Of a stretch of DNA of 10,200 nucleotides, positions 1 through 6,607 are shown one piece after another; position 1 is the stretch's first letter, and every line of letters begins with the position of its first letter. The notes under the pieces were generated by a model, which worked only from the letters and a program-made list of their open reading frames with translations, searched no databases and had not been told where the DNA came from. The DNA is taken from the NCBI GenBank assembly GCA_902488725.1, contig CABTXO010000030.1, forward strand, positions 1 to 10,200, read 5' to 3'. The DNA comes from an uncultured Bacteroidales bacterium (lineage in GTDB: Bacteria; Bacteroidota; Bacteroidia; Bacteroidales; UBA932). The translations under genes and the position numbers were made by a program.

Positions 1-463
1 GGAGGCCTCGGATGCCGTCATCATCGGCTTCCAGGTCCGTCCTTCCATCGACGCACGCAAGACCGCGGACGACCAGGGCATCGAAATCCGGCTCTACTCC
101 GTCATCTACGATGCGATCAACGATGTCAAGGACGGTATCGAGGGCATGCTCGAGCCGATCAAGAAGGAGGAGATCACCGGAACTGCCGAAGTCAAGCAGA
201 CCTTCAAGATTTCCAAGGTCGGCACCATCGCCGGCTGTCTGGTGCGGGACGGCAAGATCGCCAGATCGGCGCAGTGCCGCCTGATCCGGGACGGCATCGT
301 GGTCTACACGGGCAGCCTCGCCTCGCTCAAGCGTGGCAAGGAGGATGTCAAGGAAGTCTCCGCCGGCATGGAGTGCGGCATCGGGATCGAGAACTTCAAC
401 GACGTGAAGGTCGGCGACAACATCGAAGCCTTCACCATCACGGAGGTCAAGCAGACCCTGTAG
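1..463 (+). CDS. infB: Translation initiation factor IF-2, C-terminal part (5' truncated by window)
   Basis: Only the last 153 codons are present; the frame is open from base 2 to the TAG at 461-463. IF-2 is the GTPase that brings initiator tRNA to the 30S subunit and promotes subunit joining. The visible part begins inside the region before the last beta-barrel, with the family signature SDAVIIGFQVRP, followed by RLYSVIYDAINDVKDGIEGML. It ends with the tRNA-binding C-terminal barrel, recognisable from KVGTIAGCLVRDGKI, IRDGIVVYTGSLASLKR, KEDVKEV and the near-terminal ECGIGIENFNDVKVGD. The GTPase domain lies outside the window. The stop is 9 bp from the stop of the convergent DoxX-like gene, so there is no room for a classical intrinsic terminator between them. 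Identity is very secure from the conserved C-terminal domain. Confidence 0.97.
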   Translation, partial: EASDAVIIGFQVRPSIDARKTADDQGIEIRLYSVIYDAINDVKDGIEGMLEPIKKEEITGTAEVKQTFKISKVGTIAGCLVRDGKIARSAQCRLIRDGIVVYTGSLASLKRGKEDVKEVSAGMECGIGIENFNDVKVGDNIEAFTITEVKQTL

Positions 464-473
464 GAATATTCCT
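462..473. repeat. 12-bp perfect palindrome between convergent stop codons
   Basis: AGGAATATTCCT is its own reverse complement. It spans the whole gap between the infB stop and the DoxX-like stop, overlapping the end of both stop codons. As RNA it could form only a 4-bp stem with a 4-nt loop and has no following T-run, so it is at best a poor terminator in either direction. The core GAATATTCC recurs inside folP (near 2703) and before dprA (near 8374), which argues for chance in part. Confidence 0.4.
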
Positions 474-1702
474 TACAACAGCCAGAGAATGGCAAATACG
501 TAGAGCAGAAGGGCGTCCAGGCGGATTCTTCCGTGCGAACTGTCGTTCAACAGGACTTCGTTGGCGTCCTCTCCGGACATGGCCAGCAGTTCATCCGCCG
601 CAGGCAGCTGGCTGAAGGCATATTTGGTGATCAGCTGGCCGTCATTGAACCAAGTGGCGCCCCCGTTGGAGCGGTTCAACGTCACGAGCATCTTCCGGTC
701 GGCGAAATACATCCGCTTCGACAGGCGCTCCTTCGCCTCGGGCACGATCACGGCGAGACTGTCCATTCCGGCCGGGGTCCCGGCCACGAGCAGCAAGGGC
801 TTGAAGCCGGCCGCCGCCGCATGGTCCAGCACATCCGCCAGTTTCGTCCAGGCATCGCCCCGCATGCGGGCGGGCTCGTAGACCGAAAGCGTCAGCACAT
901 CTTCCTGCGTCGCCAGTTCATCCTGGTAGGCACCGGTAGAATCGGTGAACGAAAGCATCGGAACTTCAAGATTCTTCACTTCGCGTTTCGGCACCGTCTC
1001 CGTCCGCACGAAAGTCCAGGTCGAATCCGGCAGATGGTCGAGGGTGAAGACCCCCTGCTGCCCGTTCCGCTCGTACACGAAGGTGGATTCGTAGGCGTTG
1101 CTCACATCCACCGGATTGTCGATGGATGCGTACAGTTCCGCACCTGGCGAGAAAGCGGTGTAGTCAACCAGCGGCAGCGTCGAAAGGGACCGGACCGTCA
1201 GGAAGAGGATTCCGGCGGCCGCCAGGGCGAAGGACACATATTTCCGGGTCTTGTTCCGGCCGAAATCCCGGAACGGCAGGAAGGCGAAGGCCGCCAGGGC
1301 CAGCAGGACCAGATTCTTCAGGAAGGTGGCCAGATTGCTCAGATGCAGGACCTCGCCGAAGCATCCGCAATCCATCGGCGGATTGAAAACGGCGAGGAAA
1401 AAGGTCAGGACCGTGAACGCGACGATCAGTACGGAGGCGATCAGCGCGGCGACCTTGCGCCAGATGCCGCTGATGAGCATCGCGCCAAGCAGGGCCTCCA
1501 TCAAGGCCAGTCCCACGGCGACGACCTTGGCGGTCGGCAGCAGGAAGCCCAAGTGGAGAAACTTGTAATATTCTTCCACCACCAGCCCCGCACCGACGGG
1601 ATCGAGCAGTTTGAAAAGGCCCGCGAACAAGAATACCATGCCGATCAGGCAGGCGCAGATTCTTCTGATTCTATGATGAATGGCTGTCATTGCTTTTGTC
1701 AT
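473..1702 (-). CDS. DoxX/MauE-like membrane protein, BT_3928 family, with C-terminal thioredoxin-like region
   Basis: The protein has 409 residues. The N-terminal half is a membrane domain with hydrophobic segments at about 15-32, 52-79, 85-106, 126-145 and 156-170, and resembles the DoxX/MauE quinone- or thiol-linked families. After the third segment sits DCGCFG (111-116), whose paired Cys112 and Cys114 are typical of the Bacteroidales BT_3928 group. Residues 180-380 are soluble, include the family stretch LPDSTWTF (224-231), and end in a region around 335-366 that looks like the last strands of a thioredoxin fold. Unusually, residues 395-409 are strongly hydrophobic and run to the stop, suggesting an additional terminal membrane helix. 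It starts 18 nt after the tmk stop and is probably co-transcribed with it. A start at 1690 (Met5) is possible. The biochemical role is unknown; the redox link is inferred from the Cys pair only. Confidence 0.82.
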   Translation of the reverse strand: MTKAMTAIHHRIRRICACLIGMVFLFAGLFKLLDPVGAGLVVEEYYKFLHLGFLLPTAKVVAVGLALMEALLGAMLISGIWRKVAALIASVLIVAFTVLTFFLAVFNPPMDCGCFGEVLHLSNLATFLKNLVLLALAAFAFLPFRDFGRNKTRKYVSFALAAAGILFLTVRSLSTLPLVDYTAFSPGAELYASIDNPVDVSNAYESTFVYERNGQQGVFTLDHLPDSTWTFVRTETVPKREVKNLEVPMLSFTDSTGAYQDELATQEDVLTLSVYEPARMRGDAWTKLADVLDHAAAAGFKPLLLVAGTPAGMDSLAVIVPEAKERLSKRMYFADRKMLVTLNRSNGGATWFNDGQLITKYAFSQLPAADELLAMSGEDANEVLLNDSSHGRIRLDALLLYVFAILWLL

Positions 1703-1720
1703 ATTGTGGGTTGGGCGCTT

Positions 1721-2410
1721 CTATTTCGAATGCTGGCGGGAGGCATCCACCACCGCCCGGACCTTCGCGGCAATCGCATCCGGAGGAAGCATGTTCCCGT
1801 CGGGGTCGGCGCAGTCGATGCGGATGAATTTCGGATCCAGGGAAGCCTGGCGCAGAAAGACGGCGCGCACCCGTTTCTGGAAATCGATGTCCGCCTCATG
1901 GATGTCCCGTGCCCCATGCAGGTAGGTCCGGTCAGCTCCCTTTCGGAGAGCTTCCAGTTTCTGTTCCACGAAGCCGATCGGCACATCCAGGAAGATGTTC
2001 AGGTCCGGAACCGGAAGACCGAAGACCCCGAATTCCGTGTCCAGAATCCACTTCCGGAGCGCTTCCCGCTCCGCTTCATCCTGAAGTTTGGCGCACTGGT
2101 AGGCGATGTTGGAATAGACGTATCGGTCCAGCAGCACCGTTCCACCCTCTTCCAGCTTCCGCTTCAGCAACGGGGCCGCCCCGTGGCGGTCTTCCGCGAA
2201 AAGCAAAGCCACCAGCTGCGGATGGACTCGGTCGTTGGCACCGAAGTCCCCCCGCAGGAAGCGGCTGATCAGATCCCCGTAGACAGGGGAATCGTAGCGC
2301 GGGAAATGAATATATTCAAGTTCCGGACAAGCTGCTTCGAGATATTCCTTCAATTTTCTGACCTGGGTGGATTTTCCGGATCCGTCCAGGCCCTCCAAGA
2401 CTGCCAACAT
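1721..2410 (-). CDS. tmk: Thymidylate kinase (dTMP kinase)
   Basis: The 229-residue product phosphorylates dTMP to dTDP with ATP, an essential cytoplasmic step of dTTP synthesis. The P-loop GLDGSGKS lies at residues 7-14, the substrate-binding FAEDR at 71-75, the catalytic-core DRYVYS at 95-100, and the LID region around 156-175 includes DRTYLHGARDIHEAD. Length is normal for the family. The frame is open upstream to 2728, but the ATG at 2410 places the P-loop at the usual distance from the N-terminus, and the -7 box at 2432-2439 lies just upstream of it, so the longer version is rejected. There is no Shine-Dalgarno sequence. It shares a 55-bp intergenic region with divergent folP and is followed after 18 nt by the DoxX-like gene, likely in one transcript. 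Confidence 0.96.
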   Translation of the reverse strand: MLAVLEGLDGSGKSTQVRKLKEYLEAACPELEYIHFPRYDSPVYGDLISRFLRGDFGANDRVHPQLVALLFAEDRHGAAPLLKRKLEEGGTVLLDRYVYSNIAYQCAKLQDEAEREALRKWILDTEFGVFGLPVPDLNIFLDVPIGFVEQKLEALRKGADRTYLHGARDIHEADIDFQKRVRAVFLRQASLDPKFIRIDCADPDGNMLPPDAIAAKVRAVVDASRQHSK

Positions 2411-2431
2411 GGTGCGCCGAGATTGTTCGTG

Positions 2432-2439
2432 CAAAGATA
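2432..2439 (-). promoter_or_regulatory. Bacteroidota-type -7 box for tmk
   Basis: Read on the minus strand this is TATCTTTG followed by C, a perfect match to the TAnnTTTG box used by the Bacteroidota primary sigma factor. The start of transcription would fall near 2425, giving a leader of about 15 nt to the tmk ATG. I see no convincing -33 TTTG at the usual 19-21 bp spacing. The call rests on the box, its position, and similar boxes before other genes here. Confidence 0.55.
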
Positions 2440-2452
2440 TTATTTTTTTTCG

Positions 2453-2460
2453 TACTTTTG
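2453..2460 (+). promoter_or_regulatory. Bacteroidota-type -7 box for folP
   Basis: TACTTTTG matches TAnnTTTG. It ends 5 bases before the first candidate folP ATG (2466) and 14 before the second (2475). Transcription would start at about 2465-2467, so the message is nearly leaderless if the first ATG is used. The box lies 13 bp from the tmk box of opposite orientation, so the two promoters must share their upstream contact DNA. No clear -33 element is visible. Confidence 0.5.
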
Positions 2461-2465
2461 CGAAT

Positions 2466-3221
2466 ATGACAATCATGGCAATCGTCAACTTGACATTCGA
2501 CTCCTTCTTTCCGGGAAGCCGCACCCTCCGTGAAGACGGTCTGCTAGACCCGGAGCGTTTCCGCGAAAAAGTCGGCCGCGCCCTCGCGGAAGGAGCCGGC
2601 ATCATCGACCTGGGCCCCTGCTCCTCGCGCCCGGGATCCGTTCCCGTGGGACCGGAGGAAGAATGGCGGCGGCTGGAACCCGCCCTCCGGATTTTCCGGC
2701 AGGAATATTCCGGAACGCCCTTCTCCATCGATACCTACTGGCCGGAAGTCGTGCAGAAGGCCTACGACCTCGCCGGCCCGTTCACCGTCAACGACATCAC
2801 CGGCGGGACGCCGGAACTGCTGAGCCTGGTCGCCCGCCTGGGGCTCCCGTACATCGCAATGGACAGCAGCCGGGACCCTGCCGGCTTCTTCGAACGGTTC
2901 TCGCGGACAGCGGAGGACTGCGGCATCGCGGACTGGATCCTCGATCCGGGATTCGGGTTCGGGAAAACGGTGGAAGACAACTGGCGGATCCTGCGGAACC
3001 TTGCGGACTTCAAACGGTTCGGCAGGCCGGTCCTGGCGGGGCTCTCGCGCAAGAGCATGCTCTGGAAGCCCCTCGGCATCACGCCGGAAGAGGCGCTGCC
3101 GGCCACGCAGGTCGCGGACTTCATCGCCCTTGAAGGAGGGGCGGACATCCTCCGCGTCCACGATGTGGGCGAAGCCGTCCGGACGATCCGGTTGCACAGG
3201 CTGCTGCACGAAAGCGCCTGA
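2466..3221 (+). CDS. folP: Dihydropteroate synthase (short, divergent form)
   Basis: The product condenses a pterin pyrophosphate with p-aminobenzoate to dihydropteroate in folate synthesis and is the sulfonamide target. It is a TIM barrel. Motifs in order: NLTFDSF (8-14, usually NxTPDSF), IIDLGPCSSRPGS (46-58, usually GGESTRPG), FSIDT (86-90), NDITGG (109-114), DPGFGFGKT (160-168), GLSRKS (192-197) and LRVHDV (229-234). The catalytic-site Asp, Asn, Lys, Arg and His of these motifs are retained. The family MHxxGxP loop is replaced by MDSSRDP (132-138). At 251 residues it is shorter than the usual 265-290 because it lacks the N-terminal beta-hairpin; upstream codons overlap tmk and look unlike that hairpin, so I chose the ATG at 2466 (2475 also possible). 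It converges on the TPR gene with a 9-bp gap. Identity is firm; full activity is likely but not certain. Confidence 0.92.
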   Translation: MTIMAIVNLTFDSFFPGSRTLREDGLLDPERFREKVGRALAEGAGIIDLGPCSSRPGSVPVGPEEEWRRLEPALRIFRQEYSGTPFSIDTYWPEVVQKAYDLAGPFTVNDITGGTPELLSLVARLGLPYIAMDSSRDPAGFFERFSRTAEDCGIADWILDPGFGFGKTVEDNWRILRNLADFKRFGRPVLAGLSRKSMLWKPLGITPEEALPATQVADFIALEGGADILRVHDVGEAVRTIRLHRLLHESA

Positions 3222-3230
3222 CCTCCTCCG

Positions 3231-4160
3231 CTACAACGATTGCAGGCGGGCCGTCGCGGAAGCTTTCTCCGTTTCGTCCGGGGTCACCCGGATCAGCATG
3301 GGCAGGTATTTCTTCTCCAGTTTGACATTCTTGGAGGAACGCGCCAACAGGACGCAGTTCTTGATGGCGGCGTAGTCGTCCGGGTGCTTCTTCAGCACCT
3401 GGTTGTAGATTTTCAGCGCAGCCTTGCTGTTCTTCATGCAGACCAGCTGATACGATCCGAGGTTGGTTCGGAAGGCCGCATTGCCCGGATCGTAATCCAG
3501 CATTTTCTCGGACAGTTCCTTGAAGGCGTTGAAGGATCCCGGCGAGGCGATCTTGAAGAAGGTGAAGCAGTACTCCTGGATCGCGGCGGAGAAGACTTTG
3601 TCCACGTCTTCCTCCACACCCGGATAGTCCCACTTGGGACGGGCGCTCCCTTGGTAGTCGATCAGGGCCTTCAGGGCCGACAGCGCCATGTCCGGACTCT
3701 CCTTCTCATAGCCGACCAGGGCGGAGATCTTGTAGAAGCGCAGGTCCAGCCGGTGCTGGTTCAGCGAGATCGCCTTGTCGATCGCCTGCGTCGCCCGGGC
3801 GAAGCGTTCGTCGTCGTAGTTCGTCACCTGAAAGAAATTGACCTTGTTCCCGAGCGAATCCTTGAGGCTCAGGGCGGGTTCGGCACCCAGATACTTCGCC
3901 TGGTTCAGCCGCTTGACCTCGGTGCTTTGGGACTTTTTGAGGTAATAGGAGAACTTGCCCAGCAGCATGTCCAGGTCGTCCGGATAGTCCGCCTCCCAGC
4001 GGTTCAGCAGGGTTTCGATTCCGACCCCGTCCGCTCCGAGTTTCGAGACGAGGAGTTCGTAGCGGTCCTTGTAGTTTTGTTGCGGGGTCTTCGTTTGTCC
4101 GAAGCCCGGAAGCGCCATGCAGATGGCAAGCAGGAGTATTGCGAATTGTTTCATGTTCAT
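3231..4160 (-). CDS. Exported TPR-repeat protein of unknown function
   Basis: I do not recognise this 309-residue protein by name. Residues 1-21 form a signal peptide: MNMK, a hydrophobic core, and a likely cleavage at GFGQ. There is no lipobox cysteine, so a periplasmic or secreted location is inferred. The rest is mostly helical. Residues 229-262 fit a tetratricopeptide repeat well (NLGSYQ, then AALKIYNQVLKKHP), and 124-168 look like another helical repeat pair. TPR proteins usually act as binding scaffolds; nothing here points to an enzyme. The start is 7 nt after the stop of the RsmF-like gene, so it should be the last gene of the pyrE operon; the ATG at 4154 is an alternative start. Its stop is 9 bp from that of convergent folP. 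Confidence 0.75.
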   Translation of the reverse strand: MNMKQFAILLLAICMALPGFGQTKTPQQNYKDRYELLVSKLGADGVGIETLLNRWEADYPDDLDMLLGKFSYYLKKSQSTEVKRLNQAKYLGAEPALSLKDSLGNKVNFFQVTNYDDERFARATQAIDKAISLNQHRLDLRFYKISALVGYEKESPDMALSALKALIDYQGSARPKWDYPGVEEDVDKVFSAAIQEYCFTFFKIASPGSFNAFKELSEKMLDYDPGNAAFRTNLGSYQLVCMKNSKAALKIYNQVLKKHPDDYAAIKNCVLLARSSKNVKLEKKYLPMLIRVTPDETEKASATARLQSL

Positions 4161-4167
4161 TGTGTTG

Positions 4168-5463
4168 TCAATCGATTTCCATCCGGATCCGGCGGGAAAG
4201 CGGATGGAGGTTGTTGCAGCGGTTGCCCAGGTTTTTCACGAAGCCCAGGGGATGGCCTTCGTAGGTCACGAGCACGAATCCGCGCGGGGCGTCGGGCAGG
4301 ACGAGGTTGTCCCGGTGCAGGAATTTCAGGGCGGTCGCCCGGTCCAGGGCGGCCTCCGGCCAACGGCCCCGCTCCGACCGGAAGCAGAGCGCCATGTCGG
4401 CGGTCGGTATCCGGTCCGCGCCCTTCCGCACTTCCTGCGGCATCCCGGCACGGAGCGGCCGGAGCCGTGCCAGCGCATCCTCGGGATGCCGGCAGACGCC
4501 CGAGGCGGCGGTCTTGACCAAGGCGGCGGCAAACTGCCCTTCTCCGCGCACGAAACCGGGAACCAGCAGGGATCCGGTCCGGGTCGGGAGGATCCGGTCC
4601 GGCGAATCCGGGAACGCGGGCGGGGGCAGCAGTTCCGCCCCGAGCCGCGCGGCCGCCCACGCGACATTTTCGTCGTTTTCGGCCGGCTCGAAGGTGCAGG
4701 TGGCGTACACCAGGACGCCTCCTTCGCGAAGGGATGGCCACACGCCCGCAAGGATTCTCCGCTGCCGGGCCGCACAGAGGGCCACAACCGCTTCGGACCA
4801 TTCGGCCGCGGCGACGGGATCCTTGCGGAACATGCCTTCCCCGGAGCAGGGCAGATCCGTGAGGACGATGTCGAAACAGCCTTCCAGGGCAGCGAAGGCT
4901 TTGGGATCCGCGCAGGTCACGGTCACGGCGGGATCCCCCCAGACCGCCACATTGTCCGAGAGCACCGCCGCCCGACCGCGCATGACATCGTTGGAAACCA
5001 GCAGGAAGCGGTCTCCGAAAAGCATCCTCAGCGAGGCGGCCAGATCAGTCGTCTTGCCGCCCGGGGCGGCGCAAAGGTCCAGCACGCGGACCGGCCGGTC
5101 CAAGCCGGCAAAACGCGGCAGCAGCTGCCGGAACAGCAGGCCCGGGAACTGTGCCGAAGCGTCCTGGACGTAGTAGCAACCGGCGTGCAGGAGCGGGTCG
5201 AGGGTGAAGGCCGGCCGTTCCGGCAGCAGGAAGCCGTAGGGATTCCAGGGAATCTCCGCGACGTCCGGACTGAAATGCGCCTGTGCGAAGTCGCGGGCCT
5301 CCGGAACGGAAGCGCAGCTGCCCTGCACGGCGATCTTGAACGGGTTCAGGCGGACTGCGACAGTGGCGGGTTCCCGGAACGCCGGACCCGCGACCGCAGC
5401 ATGTTCCGCTCCGATCGTGCGTTCCAGCATGGTCCTGCACTCCGCGCCGTCCAGTCCCCGCAT
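4168..5463 (-). CDS. RsmF-like rRNA (cytosine-C5) methyltransferase, NOL1/NOP2/Sun family
   Basis: This 431-residue enzyme should transfer a methyl group from SAM to C5 of a cytosine in rRNA. The RNA-binding N-terminal part contains AVRLNPFK (36-43) and YYVQDASAQ (97-105). The Rossmann domain has SAM motif I DLCAAPGGKT (129-138), SNDV (157-160), motif IV DLPCSGEGMFRKD (203-215) with Cys206, and motif VI YATCTFEPAENDENV (253-267) with the nucleophile Cys256. Both cysteines needed by this family are present. The C-terminal PUA-like RsmF domain ends with HPLGFVKNLGNRCNNLHP (404-421). The frame is open further upstream, but the ATG at 5463, one base beyond the preceding stop, gives a normal N-terminus. 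It is the third gene of the pyrE operon. Exact target base is not deducible; E. coli RsmF modifies 16S C1407. Confidence 0.9.
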   Translation of the reverse strand: MRGLDGAECRTMLERTIGAEHAAVAGPAFREPATVAVRLNPFKIAVQGSCASVPEARDFAQAHFSPDVAEIPWNPYGFLLPERPAFTLDPLLHAGCYYVQDASAQFPGLLFRQLLPRFAGLDRPVRVLDLCAAPGGKTTDLAASLRMLFGDRFLLVSNDVMRGRAAVLSDNVAVWGDPAVTVTCADPKAFAALEGCFDIVLTDLPCSGEGMFRKDPVAAAEWSEAVVALCAARQRRILAGVWPSLREGGVLVYATCTFEPAENDENVAWAAARLGAELLPPPAFPDSPDRILPTRTGSLLVPGFVRGEGQFAAALVKTAASGVCRHPEDALARLRPLRAGMPQEVRKGADRIPTADMALCFRSERGRWPEAALDRATALKFLHRDNLVLPDAPRGFVLVTYEGHPLGFVKNLGNRCNNLHPLSRRIRMEID

Positions 5464-5464
5464 G

Positions 5465-5938
5465 CTACCGCCGCTTGTCCAGTTCCTCCTGCATCTTGCG
5501 GAGCGTCTCCGCATCCATGCCTTCCGGCAGCCGGCCTTCCGACATCGCGACGAGTCCGTCCACGATCTTGTCGGCACCTTCCCGGAGCTTGTTGCCGAGG
5601 AGCATCTTCATCATCAGGTTGAGTTCGGCGCGGAACTCGATGTGGAAGTCCGTCTTCCCGGAATGGTCGGGCACGGCATCGAAATGCAGGGAACCCGAGA
5701 AGGGAAAGGGAGCGCCGTTGTCGATGAAGCTGATCCTGGAATAGGGCTGACGCTCCTTGATCATGACACCGATCTTGAAGCCCTGGATCGTGGCGGTCAG
5801 GGTGTCGCAGTCCGCGGTGACATCCGCTTTCCGGCTCTCCGGTACGAAGTTGAGGAAGTTCCGCATGTCGACGAACATCATGTACAGCTCGAAAGGCTGC
5901 CGGGACACTTGTCCGTGCTTACTGATTATCTCTGTCAT
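5465..5938 (-). CDS. SRPBCC (START/Bet v 1-fold) family protein
   Basis: The 157-residue protein resembles the small polyketide-cyclase-like SRPBCC proteins that commonly follow pyrE in Bacteroidales. Visible family features are the N-terminal beta strand and helix (3-32), a strand series around 46-105 including IGVMIKERQPYSRISF (56-71), and the C-terminal helix ELNLMMKMLLGNKLREGADKI (105-125) that closes the ligand cavity. Residues 131-157 add a charged tail, EGRLPEGMDAETLRKMQEEL, not needed for the fold and probably helical. The start overlaps the pyrE end by 20 nt, which implies translational coupling, and the stop lies 1 nt from the next start. No catalytic residues can be assigned and the ligand is unknown. 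A conserved place beside pyrE hints at a nucleotide- or lipid-related role, but this is only context. Confidence 0.85.
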   Translation of the reverse strand: MTEIISKHGQVSRQPFELYMMFVDMRNFLNFVPESRKADVTADCDTLTATIQGFKIGVMIKERQPYSRISFIDNGAPFPFSGSLHFDAVPDHSGKTDFHIEFRAELNLMMKMLLGNKLREGADKIVDGLVAMSEGRLPEGMDAETLRKMQEELDKRR

Positions 5939-6560
5939 ATTCTTCAGGGTTTTTCCTCCATTTCAGGAGGGTTTCCATCGCTTCCGGCGGAATGTGGCCG
6001 GTTTCGCGCGCCTCTTCCACCAATGCCTCGTAGCAGGACAGCGTTGCAAGTTTCACGCCTTCCTCCGCGAAACGGGAAGCGGCCAGGTCGAAACCGTAGG
6101 TGAAGATGGCGACCATCCCCCGGACGTCCGCTCCGGCTTCGCGCAGGGCCCGGACGGCGGCAAGGCTGCTCATGCCGGTCGAAACGAGGTCTTCGATCAC
6201 GACCACCTTGGCACCGGCGGGGAGAACGCCCTCGATCTGCGAACCCGTCCCGTGGTCTTTCGGTTTCGGACGCACATAGATGAAGGGCTTGCCCAGTTTC
6301 TGTGCCGCCAGCACTCCATGTGCGATGGCACCGGTCGCGACACCCGCCACGATTTCAGCTTCGGGGAACAGTTCCTGCGCCCGGCCGGCGAGCCAGCCGG
6401 CAACCTTGTCGCGGAGATCCGGTTCCGAAAGAATCCGCCGGTTGTCGCAGTAGATGGGCGAATGCCACCCGGACGCCCAGACGAAGGGTTCGTCGGGACG
6501 CAGCAGGACGGCCTTGATCCGGAGCATTTCGGAGGCAAGTCTTCTGTCTGTCGTTTCCAT
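5919..6560 (-). CDS. pyrE: Orotate phosphoribosyltransferase
   Basis: The 213-residue product makes orotidine 5'-phosphate from orotate and PRPP in pyrimidine biosynthesis. Seen are FVWASGWHSPIYCDNR (26-41), the catalytic-loop region YVRPKPKDHGTG (95-106) with Lys101 and His103, and the PRPP-binding loop VVVIEDLVSTGMSS (119-132). Length and order are typical; in the PRPP loop, STGM replaces the commoner TTGG or STGG. There is no Shine-Dalgarno sequence before the ATG at 6560; the upstream bases are A/T-rich as usual in this phylum. It heads a four-gene minus-strand operon, overlapping the SRPBCC gene by 20 nt. A -7 box at 6600-6607 should drive it with a leader of about 35 nt. It diverges from the NUDIX gene. 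Confidence 0.96.
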   Translation of the reverse strand: METTDRRLASEMLRIKAVLLRPDEPFVWASGWHSPIYCDNRRILSEPDLRDKVAGWLAGRAQELFPEAEIVAGVATGAIAHGVLAAQKLGKPFIYVRPKPKDHGTGSQIEGVLPAGAKVVVIEDLVSTGMSSLAAVRALREAGADVRGMVAIFTYGFDLAASRFAEEGVKLATLSCYEALVEEARETGHIPPEAMETLLKWRKNPEEYDRDNQ

Positions 6561-6581
6561 CTTTTTTGAAAATGTTTTGAT

Positions 6582-6589
6582 TAACTTTG
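6582..6589 (+). promoter_or_regulatory. Bacteroidota-type -7 box for the NUDIX gene
   Basis: TAACTTTG matches TAnnTTTG. Transcription would start near 6595, leaving a leader of about 30 nt before the ATG at 6626. TTTG copies occur upstream at 6565-6568 and 6576-6579 but at too short a spacing for a standard -33 element. The pyrE box of opposite strand lies 10 bp downstream. Confidence 0.55.
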
Positions 6590-6599
6590 TCGCAACTTA

Positions 6600-6607
6600 C
6601 AAATATA
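6600..6607 (-). promoter_or_regulatory. Bacteroidota-type -7 box for the pyrE operon
   Basis: On the minus strand this reads TATATTTG followed by T, a perfect TAnnTTTG match. The start would be near 6594, giving a leader of about 35 nt to the pyrE ATG. A TTG lies 16 bp upstream at 6622-6624 (minus strand), slightly closer than the usual -33 spacing. The box points toward the NUDIX box, so each promoter sits in the first transcribed bases of the other. Confidence 0.55.

Noticed and set aside
2367..2465. An upstream in-frame folP start at 2367
   Set aside because: It overlaps the start of tmk, its residues do not resemble the FolP N-terminal hairpin, and it lies upstream of the likely promoter.
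533..2533. A very long open frame on the plus strand across the DoxX-like gene and tmk
   Set aside because: Its translation has no recognisable family, is rich in Arg, Gln, His and Gly as expected for antisense GC-rich reading, and runs through two well-supported minus-strand genes.
2411..2728. An N-terminal extension of tmk to an upstream in-frame ATG at 2728
   Set aside because: It would overlap folP by more than 250 bases, reads as low-complexity Arg/Ser, and would put the P-loop 106 residues too far in.
3240..5622. Two long plus-strand open frames (3240-4517 and 4117-5622) opposite the TPR, RsmF-like and SRPBCC genes
   Set aside because: They overlap each other and the motif-bearing minus-strand genes, and contain no family motifs.
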